64,000 nt of DNA. Source: an uncultured Mycoplasmatota bacterium (GTDB lineage Bacteria; Bacillota_I; Bacilli_A; RF39; UBA660). The translations under genes were made by a program, and so were the position numbers. The notes under the pieces were generated by a model. That model saw only the letters and a list, made by a program, of their open reading frames with translations, was not told the DNA's origin and did not search any database. Shown here piece after piece: positions 35,848 to 44,862 of the stretch. The DNA lies in contig USDJ01000002.1 in NCBI GenBank assembly GCA_900553395.1, positions 93,635-157,634 on the forward strand, read 5' to 3'. Within the stretch, counting starts at the first letter, position 1. The number at the start of each line of letters is the position of its first letter.

Positions 35848-37455
35848 ATGATTCTAAATAAAATTAAAAGAGGCATTAAACAATTATTAGGTGAAAACAT
35901 AGAAATAATAAGTAGTAATTATTCAGAGAAAAATTTTCCTGAAAGTTTAAAACGTTTTACAGATGATAATCCAAATGTATTAGAAAATTATAGTCAGTTT
36001 GGTAAAAGAAAAGATAAAAAAGAATTTTACCCTGCAATAAAAAAAATCGAAACAGGATTTAATCTCTTATATAAAGAATTACCAGAATATGATGAGGAAA
36101 ATTATAAGCCTATAGAAGAAATATATACTGTAAGAACTGGAAACCCAATAAAATCAAAACCTTTCCCTATGGCTAAGGAATATATACTAAGAATAGCTTT
36201 AAGCAAATACCTATTTAGATACCCATCTATAGAAGGTCACATAAAAGCTAGAGCGCATTTTGTAAATTATTTAATTCGTGAAGGATTTAAAAAAGATAAA
36301 GATAAATCATACGATGGATTAGGCATTGAAAATGTAATATTTGCTTGCTCTACTACACATGCATACAATATGATTTTAAGTTCTATCTTAAGAGATGAAG
36401 ACGTAGTCATTATGACTGGGCCAAATTATGGATTATTTGCTGTAGACCCAGAAAGAATGAATGGAAAAGTAGAGATTTTAGATTTAAAAGAAGAAGATGA
36501 CTTCTACGTTAATCCAAATGATTTAGCTAAAAAAATTGATGAAGTAAATTTAAAATTAAAGGAAAAATTTGAAGGAAAACTCGACTACACACCAAGAGTA
36601 GTAGCATTTCTTAATATGAATCCACATAATCCATTAGGAAAAGTTATGAACAGTAAAAATGTTGATATTTTAAAAGGAATTGGTGACGTTTGTCTTGAAA
36701 AAGGGGTATTTGTAATAGATGATTTAATATATAGAGATCTAACTTATGATCAAAATGATTTAGCAATACCAATGGCATCTTTTCCAAAATATTTTAACAA
36801 CACCATTAGTCTGTTTGGATTATCTAAATCTTATGGTTTGGCTGGTATTAGAGCTGGTGCCGTAGTAGCTCCTATTCCAATTGCTAGAGGAATAAGTGAA
36901 AAAATATTCTCTACTATGGATTCACTTCCTGTATTTCAAGTACAAGCTTTAGCTGGAGCTTATAATGGAACTAATAGAAGATACAAAATGGCAAAGAAAT
37001 ATTTTCCACCTTTAATAAAAGAATATAAACACAGATTTAATATACTTTTAGCTTTACTCGAGGGAATTGATAGAATTGATGATCCAAAAGAAAGAAAAAA
37101 AATAATACGAGAGATAAATAAGTATGAAAAAAATAAAACGACAAGGAAAGCTCTATTAAAAGGAATAGATGGAATAAAAATAAGAAAAAATACAATTCCA
37201 GAATCTGGATTCTTTGCTGTTATAGATTTTACCGATTTAAAAGGAAGAAAATTTGATAATACTGTAATAAAAAGCGAAACAGATTTAATAAAATTGTTAT
37301 ATAAAAAAGGAAAATTTAAAACTATAATGGGTCAAAATATGTCATGGCCATATGAAGATGAAATGATTGGAAGATTCAACTTTGCTATAGAAATAAAAGA
37401 TTTAATAAATAATATAAAAATGATACGCAAAGCATTAGGTAACGATTATGAATAG
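35848..37455 (+). CDS. PLP-dependent class I/II aminotransferase-like enzyme, long form
   Basis: Start placed at ATG 35848 (MILNKIKRGIKQLLG) behind GGTGATAG, giving 535 aa. This is a fold-type I PLP enzyme: the PLP-phosphate region follows NVIFACSTTHAYNMIL, the Asn/Asp cofactor contacts are in NMNPHNPLGK and FVIDDLIYRDL, and the Schiff-base lysine is in FGLSKSYGLAGIRAG. It is well over the usual ~400 aa, with about 90 extra N-terminal residues and a charged insert near KERKKIIREINKYEKNKT. Its length is like aspartate 4-decarboxylase, but the motifs do not settle this. It overlaps the ATP-grasp gene by 8 bp, so the two act together. Substrate unknown. Confidence 0.8.
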   Translation: MILNKIKRGIKQLLGENIEIISSNYSEKNFPESLKRFTDDNPNVLENYSQFGKRKDKKEFYPAIKKIETGFNLLYKELPEYDEENYKPIEEIYTVRTGNPIKSKPFPMAKEYILRIALSKYLFRYPSIEGHIKARAHFVNYLIREGFKKDKDKSYDGLGIENVIFACSTTHAYNMILSSILRDEDVVIMTGPNYGLFAVDPERMNGKVEILDLKEEDDFYVNPNDLAKKIDEVNLKLKEKFEGKLDYTPRVVAFLNMNPHNPLGKVMNSKNVDILKGIGDVCLEKGVFVIDDLIYRDLTYDQNDLAIPMASFPKYFNNTISLFGLSKSYGLAGIRAGAVVAPIPIARGISEKIFSTMDSLPVFQVQALAGAYNGTNRRYKMAKKYFPPLIKEYKHRFNILLALLEGIDRIDDPKERKKIIREINKYEKNKTTRKALLKGIDGIKIRKNTIPESGFFAVIDFTDLKGRKFDNTVIKSETDLIKLLYKKGKFKTIMGQNMSWPYEDEMIGRFNFAIEIKDLINNIKMIRKALGNDYE

Positions 37456-38395
37456 AATAATAAAAAAAGTTAAGTTTAAGCTTATAAAGTTAAAAATAAA
37501 AATTAATGACTTACTAAATAAAAATAAATACAAAATCTCTATAGCTATTGTAAGCTGTGATAAATGGAAAAATAAAGTACTAGAAGATTTAATGTTAAAA
37601 TATTATTTTAATAAAAAAGGAATTAAAGCTGAAATTATATCCTATGAAAAATGTAATAATTTAAAAAAATATAATGCTGTTATAATACGTTCTATTTGGG
37701 GCTTTGATAAAAATAAATTTAATGAATTTTTGAAACAAGTAAAAAATGAAAATGTATTAATATTTAATAATATAGAAACTATTAAAGCTAATTATGATAA
37801 ATATGATCAATATAAATTACTAGATAAATATGAAATAAAACATATACCTACTCATTTTCTTGAATTTGATAAAGATTTTAAAGAAAGTGTAAAAAAAATA
37901 TGGGAAGAAAAATTTAGTGAATATACAAACTTAGTAATTAAGCCTTCAATATCAGAAAGTGGAAATAATACGTTTTGTATTAACGACATTAATGATTTAG
38001 ATAAATGTAATTTTAATACACTAAATAAATCTAAATTAATGATTCAACCATTTATTAAAGAAATTAAAAATGGGGAAATATCTACCATACTTATAAATCA
38101 TGAATATTCTCATTCTGTTATAAGACATCCCGGTGTTTTTGATAATAATCATAATATTACTTATATAGAAAATGTGGATAAAAAATTACTAGATATTGTA
38201 AAAAAAATAGACTCACTTGATGAGTTTAAAGATTACTTATATTTGAGAATAGACTTTATAAAAGTAAAAGATGAATACTTAGTTTTAGAAATAGAAATGA
38301 TAGATCCTATGTTATTTATAAACTTTATAGATAAAAAAGATAGAAAAAAATATTATGATTTAATTGTTGATGAATTTATGAAAAAGGTGCACTAA
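37448..38395 (+). CDS. ATP-grasp ligase, DcsG/RimK-like
   Basis: This 315-aa protein has the plan of the cycloserine-ligase (DcsG) type of ATP-grasp: YNAVIIRSIWGFDKNKFNEF, FNNIETIKANYDKYDQYKLL, VIKPSISESGNNTF (ATP lysine and glycine/serine loop), QPFIKEIKNGEIST, then SHSVIRHPG, and the metal-binding end YLRIDF...LVLEIEMIDPML. The last segment normally carries Glu-x-Asn; here the third position is aspartate or methionine, so metal coordination may differ. Such enzymes join a carboxyl-phosphate to an amine. Partnered with the overlapping aminotransferase, it suggests a dipeptide or modified amino-acid product. Confidence 0.75.
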   Translation: MNRIIKKVKFKLIKLKIKINDLLNKNKYKISIAIVSCDKWKNKVLEDLMLKYYFNKKGIKAEIISYEKCNNLKKYNAVIIRSIWGFDKNKFNEFLKQVKNENVLIFNNIETIKANYDKYDQYKLLDKYEIKHIPTHFLEFDKDFKESVKKIWEEKFSEYTNLVIKPSISESGNNTFCINDINDLDKCNFNTLNKSKLMIQPFIKEIKNGEISTILINHEYSHSVIRHPGVFDNNHNITYIENVDKKLLDIVKKIDSLDEFKDYLYLRIDFIKVKDEYLVLEIEMIDPMLFINFIDKKDRKKYYDLIVDEFMKKVH

Positions 38396-38414
38396 AATAA
38401 TAGTACACCTTTTA
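38382..38414. terminator. Bidirectional terminator
   Basis: AAAAGGTGCACT-aaaataat-AGTACACCTTTT forms a 12-bp stem (one mismatch) with A/T flanks. It serves both the plus-strand ATP-grasp gene and the minus-strand rluD. Confidence 0.85.
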
Positions 38415-39305
38415 TTCTTCTTTAAATTTATTTAATATATTTATAAAACACTCTGGCAATTCACTAGTAAATTCCATATACTTATGTGTTCTTGGATGTG
38501 TAAATCCAATTGTCTTTGCGTGTAAACATTGCCCTGTATTATCAATTAGTTTTCTTCTACCATAAACCGGATCATTTACAACGGGATGACCTATATAATT
38601 CATATGAACTCTTATTTGATGAGTCCTTCCAGTTTCAAGAGTTAATTCTACTAGTGTTGCATTTTTATACCTCTCAAGAACTTTTAAGTGTGTTATTGCA
38701 TCTTTACCATTACTTGTTATAGCCATTTTTTTTCTATCAGTAGAATCTCTTCCTATAGGAGCATCTATTGTGGCTGTATCTTCATTTATTACTCCCCAAA
38801 CGAGTGCTATATACTTTCTTTTGGTTTTAGATATGCTAAGTTCTTTTGCTAATTCTTCGTGTGCTTTATCATTCTTTGCTATCATTAGTAAACCAGTTGT
38901 ATATGCATCTATTCTATGAACTATCCCTGGTCTAAATTCTCCATTAACGTTACTTAAATTTTTTGAATGAAATAATAATGCATTAACTAAAGTTCCATTA
39001 TTATTTCCTTCTGCAGGATGAACTACCATTCCATTTCCTTTATTTACAATTATTACATCCTCATCTTCATAAACTATATCTAAAGGTATATTCTCTGCTT
39101 CAACATTCATCTGCTTAACCTCTGGCTCAGTTACAGCTATTATATCACCTGCCTTAGGGACATAACTTCTCTTTATTTTTTTACCATCTATAAGAATTAA
39201 TCCATCTTCTAGCATTTTTTCTATTTTAGATCTACTATATTCCAATTTACTACTAAGATAAGCATCTATCCTCTTATTGTTTTCACTATCCACAACTATT
39301 TCCAT
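38412..39305 (-). CDS. rluD: Ribosomal large subunit pseudouridine synthase (RluA/RluD family)
   Basis: This 297-aa protein has an N-terminal S4 RNA-binding domain (KRIDAYLSSKLEYSRSKIEKML) and the catalytic domain with Asp133 in HRIDAYTTGLLMIAK, followed by GRTHQIRVHM and LHAKTIGFTHP. The family norm at the active site is HRLDKDTSGL; here KDTS is AYTT, with the catalytic Asp kept. It converts uridines in 23S rRNA (by family, 1911/1915/1917) to pseudouridine. It overlaps lspA by 10 bp, the usual Gram-positive arrangement. Confidence 0.93.
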   Translation of the reverse strand: MEIVVDSENNKRIDAYLSSKLEYSRSKIEKMLEDGLILIDGKKIKRSYVPKAGDIIAVTEPEVKQMNVEAENIPLDIVYEDEDVIIVNKGNGMVVHPAEGNNNGTLVNALLFHSKNLSNVNGEFRPGIVHRIDAYTTGLLMIAKNDKAHEELAKELSISKTKRKYIALVWGVINEDTATIDAPIGRDSTDRKKMAITSNGKDAITHLKVLERYKNATLVELTLETGRTHQIRVHMNYIGHPVVNDPVYGRRKLIDNTGQCLHAKTIGFTHPRTHKYMEFTSELPECFINILNKFKEE

Positions 39306-39763
39306 AAGTCACCTCTAATAGAGCCTAAAATCATAAATAAAACCGAAACGACTATACATATATCTGCAAAATTAAATATTGGAAAATAATAATTACCAAA
39401 GTTGAAGCTTAAATAATCTACTACATATCCTTTTAAAATTCTATCTAATAAATTGCCTAAAATTCCTCCCAATAATAAAGAATATATAAATACATCTACA
39501 TCAGTTAACGACTTACAAGAATTTATATACATAACTAATAATAATACAGCTATTACTCCTACTGAAATGAGTAGAATTTTATTGCCATTTAATATACTAA
39601 AAGCAGCACCTAAATTATGAACTAAAGTAATACTAAAAAAATTATCTAAAACTATAATTGACTCGTGTAAAACCATTTTACTTTCTACTAAAAATTTTAT
39701 AGCTTGATCAACAATCAAAAATATTAAACCGAAAAAATAAACATCTCGTACTTTTTTATCCAT
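39296..39763 (-). CDS. lspA: Lipoprotein signal peptidase II
   Basis: This 155-aa protein has four membrane helices. The two catalytic aspartates are in GNLLDRILKGYVVDYL and FNFADICIVV. It cleaves prolipoproteins after diacylglyceryl transfer, so it serves the lipoproteins at 20988 and 47151. It overlaps rluD. Confidence 0.95.
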   Translation of the reverse strand: MDKKVRDVYFFGLIFLIVDQAIKFLVESKMVLHESIIVLDNFFSITLVHNLGAAFSILNGNKILLISVGVIAVLLLVMYINSCKSLTDVDVFIYSLLLGGILGNLLDRILKGYVVDYLSFNFGNYYFPIFNFADICIVVSVLFMILGSIRGDLWK

Positions 39764-39809
39764 AAAATCACCTAACTAATTATAACATATTATCCAAATA
39801 TTTTGAAGA

Positions 39810-40184
39810 TTAACCTATCTTAATTATAAGTCTTCTTTTATCGCCACTTAGTGTAGCTAACGTTTTATCTTTTTCACAAATTCTAGATATATTAACCCTT
39901 CTATATTTATCACAGACAACTCTTTCTAAAACTAAAAGATAAAATATTTTTATTTTTCTTCTTATAGCTCTTTTTTCTTCTATTTTATTAGTCTGCGCTA
40001 AAAGGAGTTGATATTTCTCAATAATTGCTTCAAACCTACATTTGCTATATAAAAAATAATCTGTACCATCAGACATAAGAAGAAGCTCTTCTTGTCCATC
40101 TACATAACAAAACTTTGGCAAGGTTATCTTATTTGAACTTATTTTAACAGTGGAAGTACCTACTATTTCTTTTTCTGCAAACAT
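39810..40184 (-). CDS. Possible divergent MraZ/AbrB-fold protein (124 aa)
   Basis: This small protein has an inner symmetry. VKISSNKITLPKFCYVDGQ and later CDKYRRVNISRICEKDK have the same strand-turn-[LI]P-helix layout as the two AbrB halves of MraZ (compare the family motif LDxxGRixiP). Each is followed by a strand-rich stretch (LLLMSDGTDYFLYS and LATLSGDKRRLIIKI). MraZ is about 140 aa and usually heads the division/cell-wall cluster, which is not here. So a transcription factor is possible but unproven. Single gene between lspA and nrdG. Confidence 0.4.
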   Translation of the reverse strand: MFAEKEIVGTSTVKISSNKITLPKFCYVDGQEELLLMSDGTDYFLYSKCRFEAIIEKYQLLLAQTNKIEEKRAIRRKIKIFYLLVLERVVCDKYRRVNISRICEKDKTLATLSGDKRRLIIKIG

Positions 40185-40231
40185 AAAATCACCAAAGTGT
40201 TATTATACTAAAATTTTCACATAAGTCAAAT

Positions 40232-40262
40232 TAAAAAGGTTTTGTCTAGATATACAAAACCT
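40232..40262 (-). terminator. Terminator at end of nrd operon
   Basis: AGGTTTTGT-atatctag-ACAAAACCT followed by TTTTTAA on the minus strand. It overlaps the last codons of nrdG. Confidence 0.8.
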
Positions 40263-40791
40263 CTTCATATTTTTTTTGTTTATTTTTATTTTTGTGCAAA
40301 TCATATAAAACTACTTTACCATCTTTTAATGATTCTTTTACATCAATTATTCTCTGATTACTAGAGCCTCTAAACTCTAAATCTAAACTTTTTTTATCTA
40401 TTTCAAATTTACCATCTATTAATACGTCTATATTATTTAAAAAGTTTAAAATATCTCTACTGCCTTTCAAAAGTTCTTCAAATGTAAAACCAGTATATGC
40501 CCAGACATTCATGCCAAGTTCATGAACCTTAGAAGCTAAAATAGTACATTCTTTAGGCTGAAACATAGGATCTCCTCCTGAAAATGTTACTCCATCTTGT
40601 CCAGTCAAAGATTCTAACCTCTCTATTACATCATCGATTTCTATTAATTCTCCAGCAGTAAAACTATGAGTACTTGGATTATGGCAATAAGGACAGTTAT
40701 GAGAACATCCTTGAGTCCAAATAACGGTCCTTATACCCAACCCATCTACAATACTATCAGATTGTAAATCAGCTGCAAGTCTTATTTTCAT
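40246..40791 (-). CDS. nrdG: Anaerobic ribonucleotide reductase activating protein
   Basis: This 181-aa radical-SAM enzyme makes the glycyl radical of NrdD. The iron-sulphur motif is CSHNCPYCHNP and the SAM stretch is DGVTFSGGDPMFQP. It starts one base after the stop of the small NrdD-tail gene, in the order nrdD, tail, nrdG on the minus strand. The terminator overlaps its last codons. Confidence 0.95.
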   Translation of the reverse strand: MKIRLAADLQSDSIVDGLGIRTVIWTQGCSHNCPYCHNPSTHSFTAGELIEIDDVIERLESLTGQDGVTFSGGDPMFQPKECTILASKVHELGMNVWAYTGFTFEELLKGSRDILNFLNNIDVLIDGKFEIDKKSLDLEFRGSSNQRIIDVKESLKDGKVVLYDLHKNKNKQKKYEEVLYI

Positions 40792-40792
40792 T

Positions 40793-40960
40793 TTATTTTG
40801 CTTGTTCTTTCTTCATTACTTCTTTTATTCCAGTATGTTTTACACGATCTTTTTCTTCTGCTCTTTTAGCATTGTTAAATCTTTTTACATCGCCACTCAA
40901 ATATCCAGTAACTCTTCTAATTCTCTCGAATCCTACACCTTCACCAACTATTTTTTCCAT
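40793..40960 (-). CDS. Detached C-terminal segment of anaerobic ribonucleotide reductase (55 aa)
   Basis: I translated this small frame directly. It begins MEKIVGEGVGFERIRRVTGY and continues LSGDVKRFNNAKRAEEKDRV. ERIRR.TGYL.G...RFN.AKRAE..DRVKH is, from family knowledge, the C-terminal tail of many NrdD proteins, directly after the Zn-finger and glycyl-radical part. Here NrdD ends at 40974 and the tail has its own AAGGAGG ribosome site and ATG, so it is a separate polypeptide. It lies between nrdD and nrdG. It probably associates with NrdD. Confidence 0.8.
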   Translation of the reverse strand: MEKIVGEGVGFERIRRVTGYLSGDVKRFNNAKRAEEKDRVKHTGIKEVMKKEQAK

Positions 40961-40973
40961 AAATATTCCTCCT

Positions 40974-43271
40974 TTATTTACATTGAAGATTTTTTACTTC
41001 TTCAAATGGTACTCCTTCAAATTCTTTCCTACCACATTTAGGACAAGTATCTCCTATTACACCAACATATCCGCAAACAGGATCTCTATCTACAGGATGG
41101 TTAATAGCTCCATATCCTATTCCTAAATCTTTCATCATTCTAACAACACTTTCAAATGCATCAACATTAGCTGCTGCTGCACCATCAAACTCTATATAAG
41201 AAATATGTCCACCATTAGTTAAAGCATGGTATGGAGCTTCTATCTCAAGTTTATGCTTAATTGTTGTATTGTAATAAACTGGTACATGGAAAGAATTAGT
41301 ATAATAATCTCTATCTGTAACACCTTTAATTCTACCATACATAGCTTTATCTATTCCAACAAATCTTCCAGATAGTCCTTCTGCTGGAGTTGCTAATAAA
41401 GTAAAGTTCAAATTATACTCTTTAGAGAATTCATCACATTTTTCTCTCATAAACTTTATAATCTCAAGTCCCAATTTTTGAGAATCTTCTGATTCTCCTT
41501 GATGCTTACCAGTTAATGCTTTCAAAGTCTCTGCTAAACCTATAAATCCTATTGTTAGGCTTCCATGCTTTAATATTCTTCTCATTCTATCTGTAGGTTT
41601 TAATGTTTCTCCATTAGTCCATACTCCTTGTTCTATTAAGAATGGAAAATTATAACATCTTTTATTGCATTGAATTTCAAATCTTTCTAGTAATTGATCT
41701 TTTACCAATTCCATTTTTTCTTCTAATTCTTCATAAAAACTTTTCATATCTGCTTCGTCGCGTTCTTTTAAGCAAATACCATATTTTATACCTAATCTTG
41801 GAAGATTAACTGTAGTAAAAGATAAGTTTCCTCTACCACCAGTAGTTTGATTATTTAAATCTGTAACATCTGACATTAAACGAGTTCTGCATCCCATATA
41901 TCCAACTTCTGTTTTATAATCTCCATCTTTATAATATTCTAAATTAAATGGAGCATCTATAAAAGAGAAATTTGGAAATAACCTTTTTGAGGATACTTCA
42001 CAAGCATATCTGAAAATGTCATAATTTTTATCTTCCTTATTAAAGTTAACGCCTTCTTTTACTTTAAATATTGAAACTGGAAATATTGGAGTTTCTCCTC
42101 CACCTAACCCTGCTTCAGTTGCTTTTAAGAAATTAAGAGATACCATTCTACCTTCTGGAGTAGTGTCTGTTCCAAAATTAATTGAAGAAAATGGAACTTG
42201 AGCACCAGCTCTAGAATGCATTGTATTTAGATTATGTATAAAAGCTTCCATAGTCTGATAAGTTAATCTATTAGTTTTAGCCAAGGCTTTAGAATAAGCC
42301 TTAGAAAATAGTCTTTCTACTACATCAGAATCTTTATATATTGGTTCAAATACTTTTAAGTCAAACTCAATACTATCTAGTTTATCAATTTCTCTAGCAA
42401 TTCTATCCATACTTATATAACTTAAAAGCCCTTCTAGATCTAAAAAATCACTTATAAGTTGTTTAAATTGCTTTTTAAAAGTTAATAATACTCCAGGAGC
42501 TAAATAATAATCAAAAGCAGGAATACTTTGTCCACCATGTTGATCATTTTGATTTGACTGTATAGCTATAGCTGTTAGTGCTCCAAATGAAGTTATATCT
42601 TTTGGAGGTCTTAAATATCCGTGTCCTGTAGAAAATCCTTTTTTAAATAGCCTGTCTAGTTCAATTTGCATACAAGTAGTTGTTCCCATTGGAAGAAAAT
42701 CCATATCGTGAATGTGTATATCTCCATTATCGTGTGCTTCTGCAAATTTCTTTTTCATCAAATATGTTTTAGCAAATTCTTTTGAGATAGTACTTCCATA
42801 TTGAAGCATATTTCCCATGGCAGTATCACCGTCTATATTTGCATTTTCTCTTTTTACATCTTCTTCGTGTGCTGATTTAAGGCCAAGACCTTCTATCGTT
42901 TTTATAAACTTATGCATTCTTTTATCATCAACAAACATCTCTCTTGATTGTGCTCTTCTCTCTCTATAGTTAGAGAAAGATAAATAAACTTCGTGATATC
43001 CTTTTTTTTCTAAAGAGTTCTCTATTAAATCTTGAATTTCTTCTATACTTATTTTATCGTGATAATTTTTTTCAATAGTTTTAATTACATCATTTGAAAC
43101 AGCAGTAATATCTTTCTCATTATATAAATATTTTCCTGTTTCTTCGTCTTTTTCGTTAACACTATCAAAACCTTTTTTAATAGCAAGTGCTATTTTAGTT
43201 CCATCAAATTCAACTTTTTTACCATTTCTTTTGGTAACCATTAACTCTGTTTTTTCTTCTGTCAATGTCAT
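40974..43271 (-). CDS. nrdD: Anaerobic (class III) ribonucleoside-triphosphate reductase, large subunit
   Basis: Start set at ATG 43271 (MTLTEEKTELMVTKRNGKKVEF), eight bases after AGGAG; the product is 765 aa. An ATP-cone domain lies at the N-terminus, followed by the catalytic barrel (QNDQHGGQSIPAFDYYL, HNLNTMHSRAGAQVPFSSINFG). The C-terminal glycyl-radical loop is CGYVGVIGDTCPKCGR with Zn cysteines. It makes deoxyribonucleotides without oxygen. It stops shortly after the Zn site, and the usual tail is supplied by the next gene. Confidence 0.96.
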   Translation of the reverse strand: MTLTEEKTELMVTKRNGKKVEFDGTKIALAIKKGFDSVNEKDEETGKYLYNEKDITAVSNDVIKTIEKNYHDKISIEEIQDLIENSLEKKGYHEVYLSFSNYRERRAQSREMFVDDKRMHKFIKTIEGLGLKSAHEEDVKRENANIDGDTAMGNMLQYGSTISKEFAKTYLMKKKFAEAHDNGDIHIHDMDFLPMGTTTCMQIELDRLFKKGFSTGHGYLRPPKDITSFGALTAIAIQSNQNDQHGGQSIPAFDYYLAPGVLLTFKKQFKQLISDFLDLEGLLSYISMDRIAREIDKLDSIEFDLKVFEPIYKDSDVVERLFSKAYSKALAKTNRLTYQTMEAFIHNLNTMHSRAGAQVPFSSINFGTDTTPEGRMVSLNFLKATEAGLGGGETPIFPVSIFKVKEGVNFNKEDKNYDIFRYACEVSSKRLFPNFSFIDAPFNLEYYKDGDYKTEVGYMGCRTRLMSDVTDLNNQTTGGRGNLSFTTVNLPRLGIKYGICLKERDEADMKSFYEELEEKMELVKDQLLERFEIQCNKRCYNFPFLIEQGVWTNGETLKPTDRMRRILKHGSLTIGFIGLAETLKALTGKHQGESEDSQKLGLEIIKFMREKCDEFSKEYNLNFTLLATPAEGLSGRFVGIDKAMYGRIKGVTDRDYYTNSFHVPVYYNTTIKHKLEIEAPYHALTNGGHISYIEFDGAAAANVDAFESVVRMMKDLGIGYGAINHPVDRDPVCGYVGVIGDTCPKCGRKEFEGVPFEEVKNLQCK

Positions 43272-43445
43272 ATTATTCACTCCTATTCTACTTCAAGTTA
43301 AGTATATCACGGTGTGTTTTTGCAGTCAATATTTTTTTGTAAAATTTAAAAAAATGTTTTTTGAATTTTTTAACATTTTTCATTTTTGGACTGAGCAAAT
43401 TTTGTTTAACCCTTATTTTTCATCAATTTTATAATTTATTAAATT

Positions 43446-43474
43446 AAAAAAAATGATTTTTTAAAAAAATCAAT
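43446..43474 (-). terminator. Terminator after sensor kinase gene
   Basis: TGATTTTTT-taa-AAAAATCA followed by TTTTTTTT on the minus strand, close behind the stop at 43486. The rest of the 43281-43485 gap is AT-rich without recognisable features. Confidence 0.7.
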
Positions 43475-43485
43475 TTTACATTTTT

Positions 43486-44862
43486 TTATTTTTTTACATA
43501 AAAGTAAAATATAGTTCCTTTACTTTTTTCACTTTCAACCCCATATTCAAAATTGTGTAAATTTAAAATATTTTTAACTATAGAAAGGCCAAGACCAGTT
43601 CCATATGTAACCCTTTTATATTTTTTATCAGCCTTGTAGTACTTATCCCAAATGTGTTCTAAATCTTCTTCATTTATTCCAGCACCAGTATCAATTATTT
43701 CTATCTTAACTTTTTTATCGTCATTTTTCATTTTTATAAAGACTTTTCTATCATCACCAGTGTAATTCATAGCATTAGTTATCAAATTATATATAACCTG
43801 TTCTATCTTTTTCTTATCAGCAGTTATATTAAAATCAAATAAATCACATTCTATAGAATATCCATCTCTTTCACAAAGTACATTAAATCTTTCAACAATT
43901 GTTCTTATAACTTCACTTATATTAAATTCTTCTAAATCCAAATCATCAGCATTTGATTGCATCTTTGACAAATCCAAGATATCTTCAACAAGTAAGTTTA
44001 ATCTATCAACTTCGCTAGTTACTGTGTTAAGACTTTTTTCTCTTTTTTCTTTGTTATTATAATTTAAATCACGTACCATTTCCGCATTTGCTTTAATAAG
44101 TGTAAGCGGTGTTTTTAAGTCGTGTGACACATTAGCTAAAAACTCTCTTCGCAAGTTCTCAGTTTTAGATAATTCTTCACTCATTTTATTAAGGGTAATT
44201 TCAAGCTCTTTTATTTCATTTATATCAGTACCAGTATCAAATTTTACATCATAGTTTCCACTTGACATTTTCTTACTAATATTAGTGATTTTCTCAATAG
44301 GCCTAGATATTTTTTTAGATATAGTATATGCTATTAAAAATGCGACCAAAAGTACAATACCAATTGTTAAAATAAGTTGACGCTTAAGCAATGAAACCGT
44401 CGAACTTATAGGTTCCAAAGACGTACTAATAAAAGCATATGTATTTTCATCAATTTTTAATCCATATATTAATGCTTTATTTTTAAATCTTGGGTTAATA
44501 ACTCTATATGTCACTGAATTGTTTCCACTTGACATAAATGATAATTTATAGCTATTAAGTTCATTACTTCCTATTAAACAACCCCTAGAGACACTATCGG
44601 TAAAATAGGATATGTTCTTATCTTCTATAATTTCAATACATACATCTTCTCTATAAGCCAAGTTATCTAGGATATTACTATAATCATTTGCTGCATATGC
44701 CATTTTAACCTTGCTTGCTATATTCTTTATTTCAGACTTTTTACTTAACTCATAATATATATCTAAAGAAAGTATTTGTAAAAACCAAATACCGCCTAGT
44801 ATAACAAATGTAAATATAAGTAAATACTTAAGTATTTTATTTTTTAAGCTATTTCTCTTCAT
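43486..44862 (-). CDS. Sensor histidine kinase
   Basis: This 458-aa membrane kinase has a first helix (YLLIFTFVILGGIWFL), an extracytoplasmic sensor of about 125 residues, a second helix (LILTIGIVLLVAFLIAY), and a HAMP linker (KKISRPIEKITNISKKM). The H box is NVSHDLKTPLTLIKANAEM, the N box NLITNAMNYTGDDR, and the G boxes DTGAGINEEDLEHIW and GTGLGLSIVKNIL. It overlaps the response regulator by 14 bp. The stimulus cannot be read. It resembles the Gram-positive VanS/PhoR-type HisKA kinases. Confidence 0.93.
   Translation of the reverse strand: MKRNSLKNKILKYLLIFTFVILGGIWFLQILSLDIYYELSKKSEIKNIASKVKMAYAANDYSNILDNLAYREDVCIEIIEDKNISYFTDSVSRGCLIGSNELNSYKLSFMSSGNNSVTYRVINPRFKNKALIYGLKIDENTYAFISTSLEPISSTVSLLKRQLILTIGIVLLVAFLIAYTISKKISRPIEKITNISKKMSSGNYDVKFDTGTDINEIKELEITLNKMSEELSKTENLRREFLANVSHDLKTPLTLIKANAEMVRDLNYNNKEKREKSLNTVTSEVDRLNLLVEDILDLSKMQSNADDLDLEEFNISEVIRTIVERFNVLCERDGYSIECDLFDFNITADKKKIEQVIYNLITNAMNYTGDDRKVFIKMKNDDKKVKIEIIDTGAGINEEDLEHIWDKYYKADKKYKRVTYGTGLGLSIVKNILNLHNFEYGVESEKSKGTIFYFYVKK

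Noticed and set aside
35848..37455. Firm call as aspartate 4-decarboxylase because of the length
   Set aside because: The visible motifs are general for fold-type I PLP enzymes and do not single out the decarboxylase; only length agrees.
43281..43330. NrdR box before nrdD
   Set aside because: No pair of 16-base NrdR motifs could be found; only a weak partial resemblance to ACAC..TATA.
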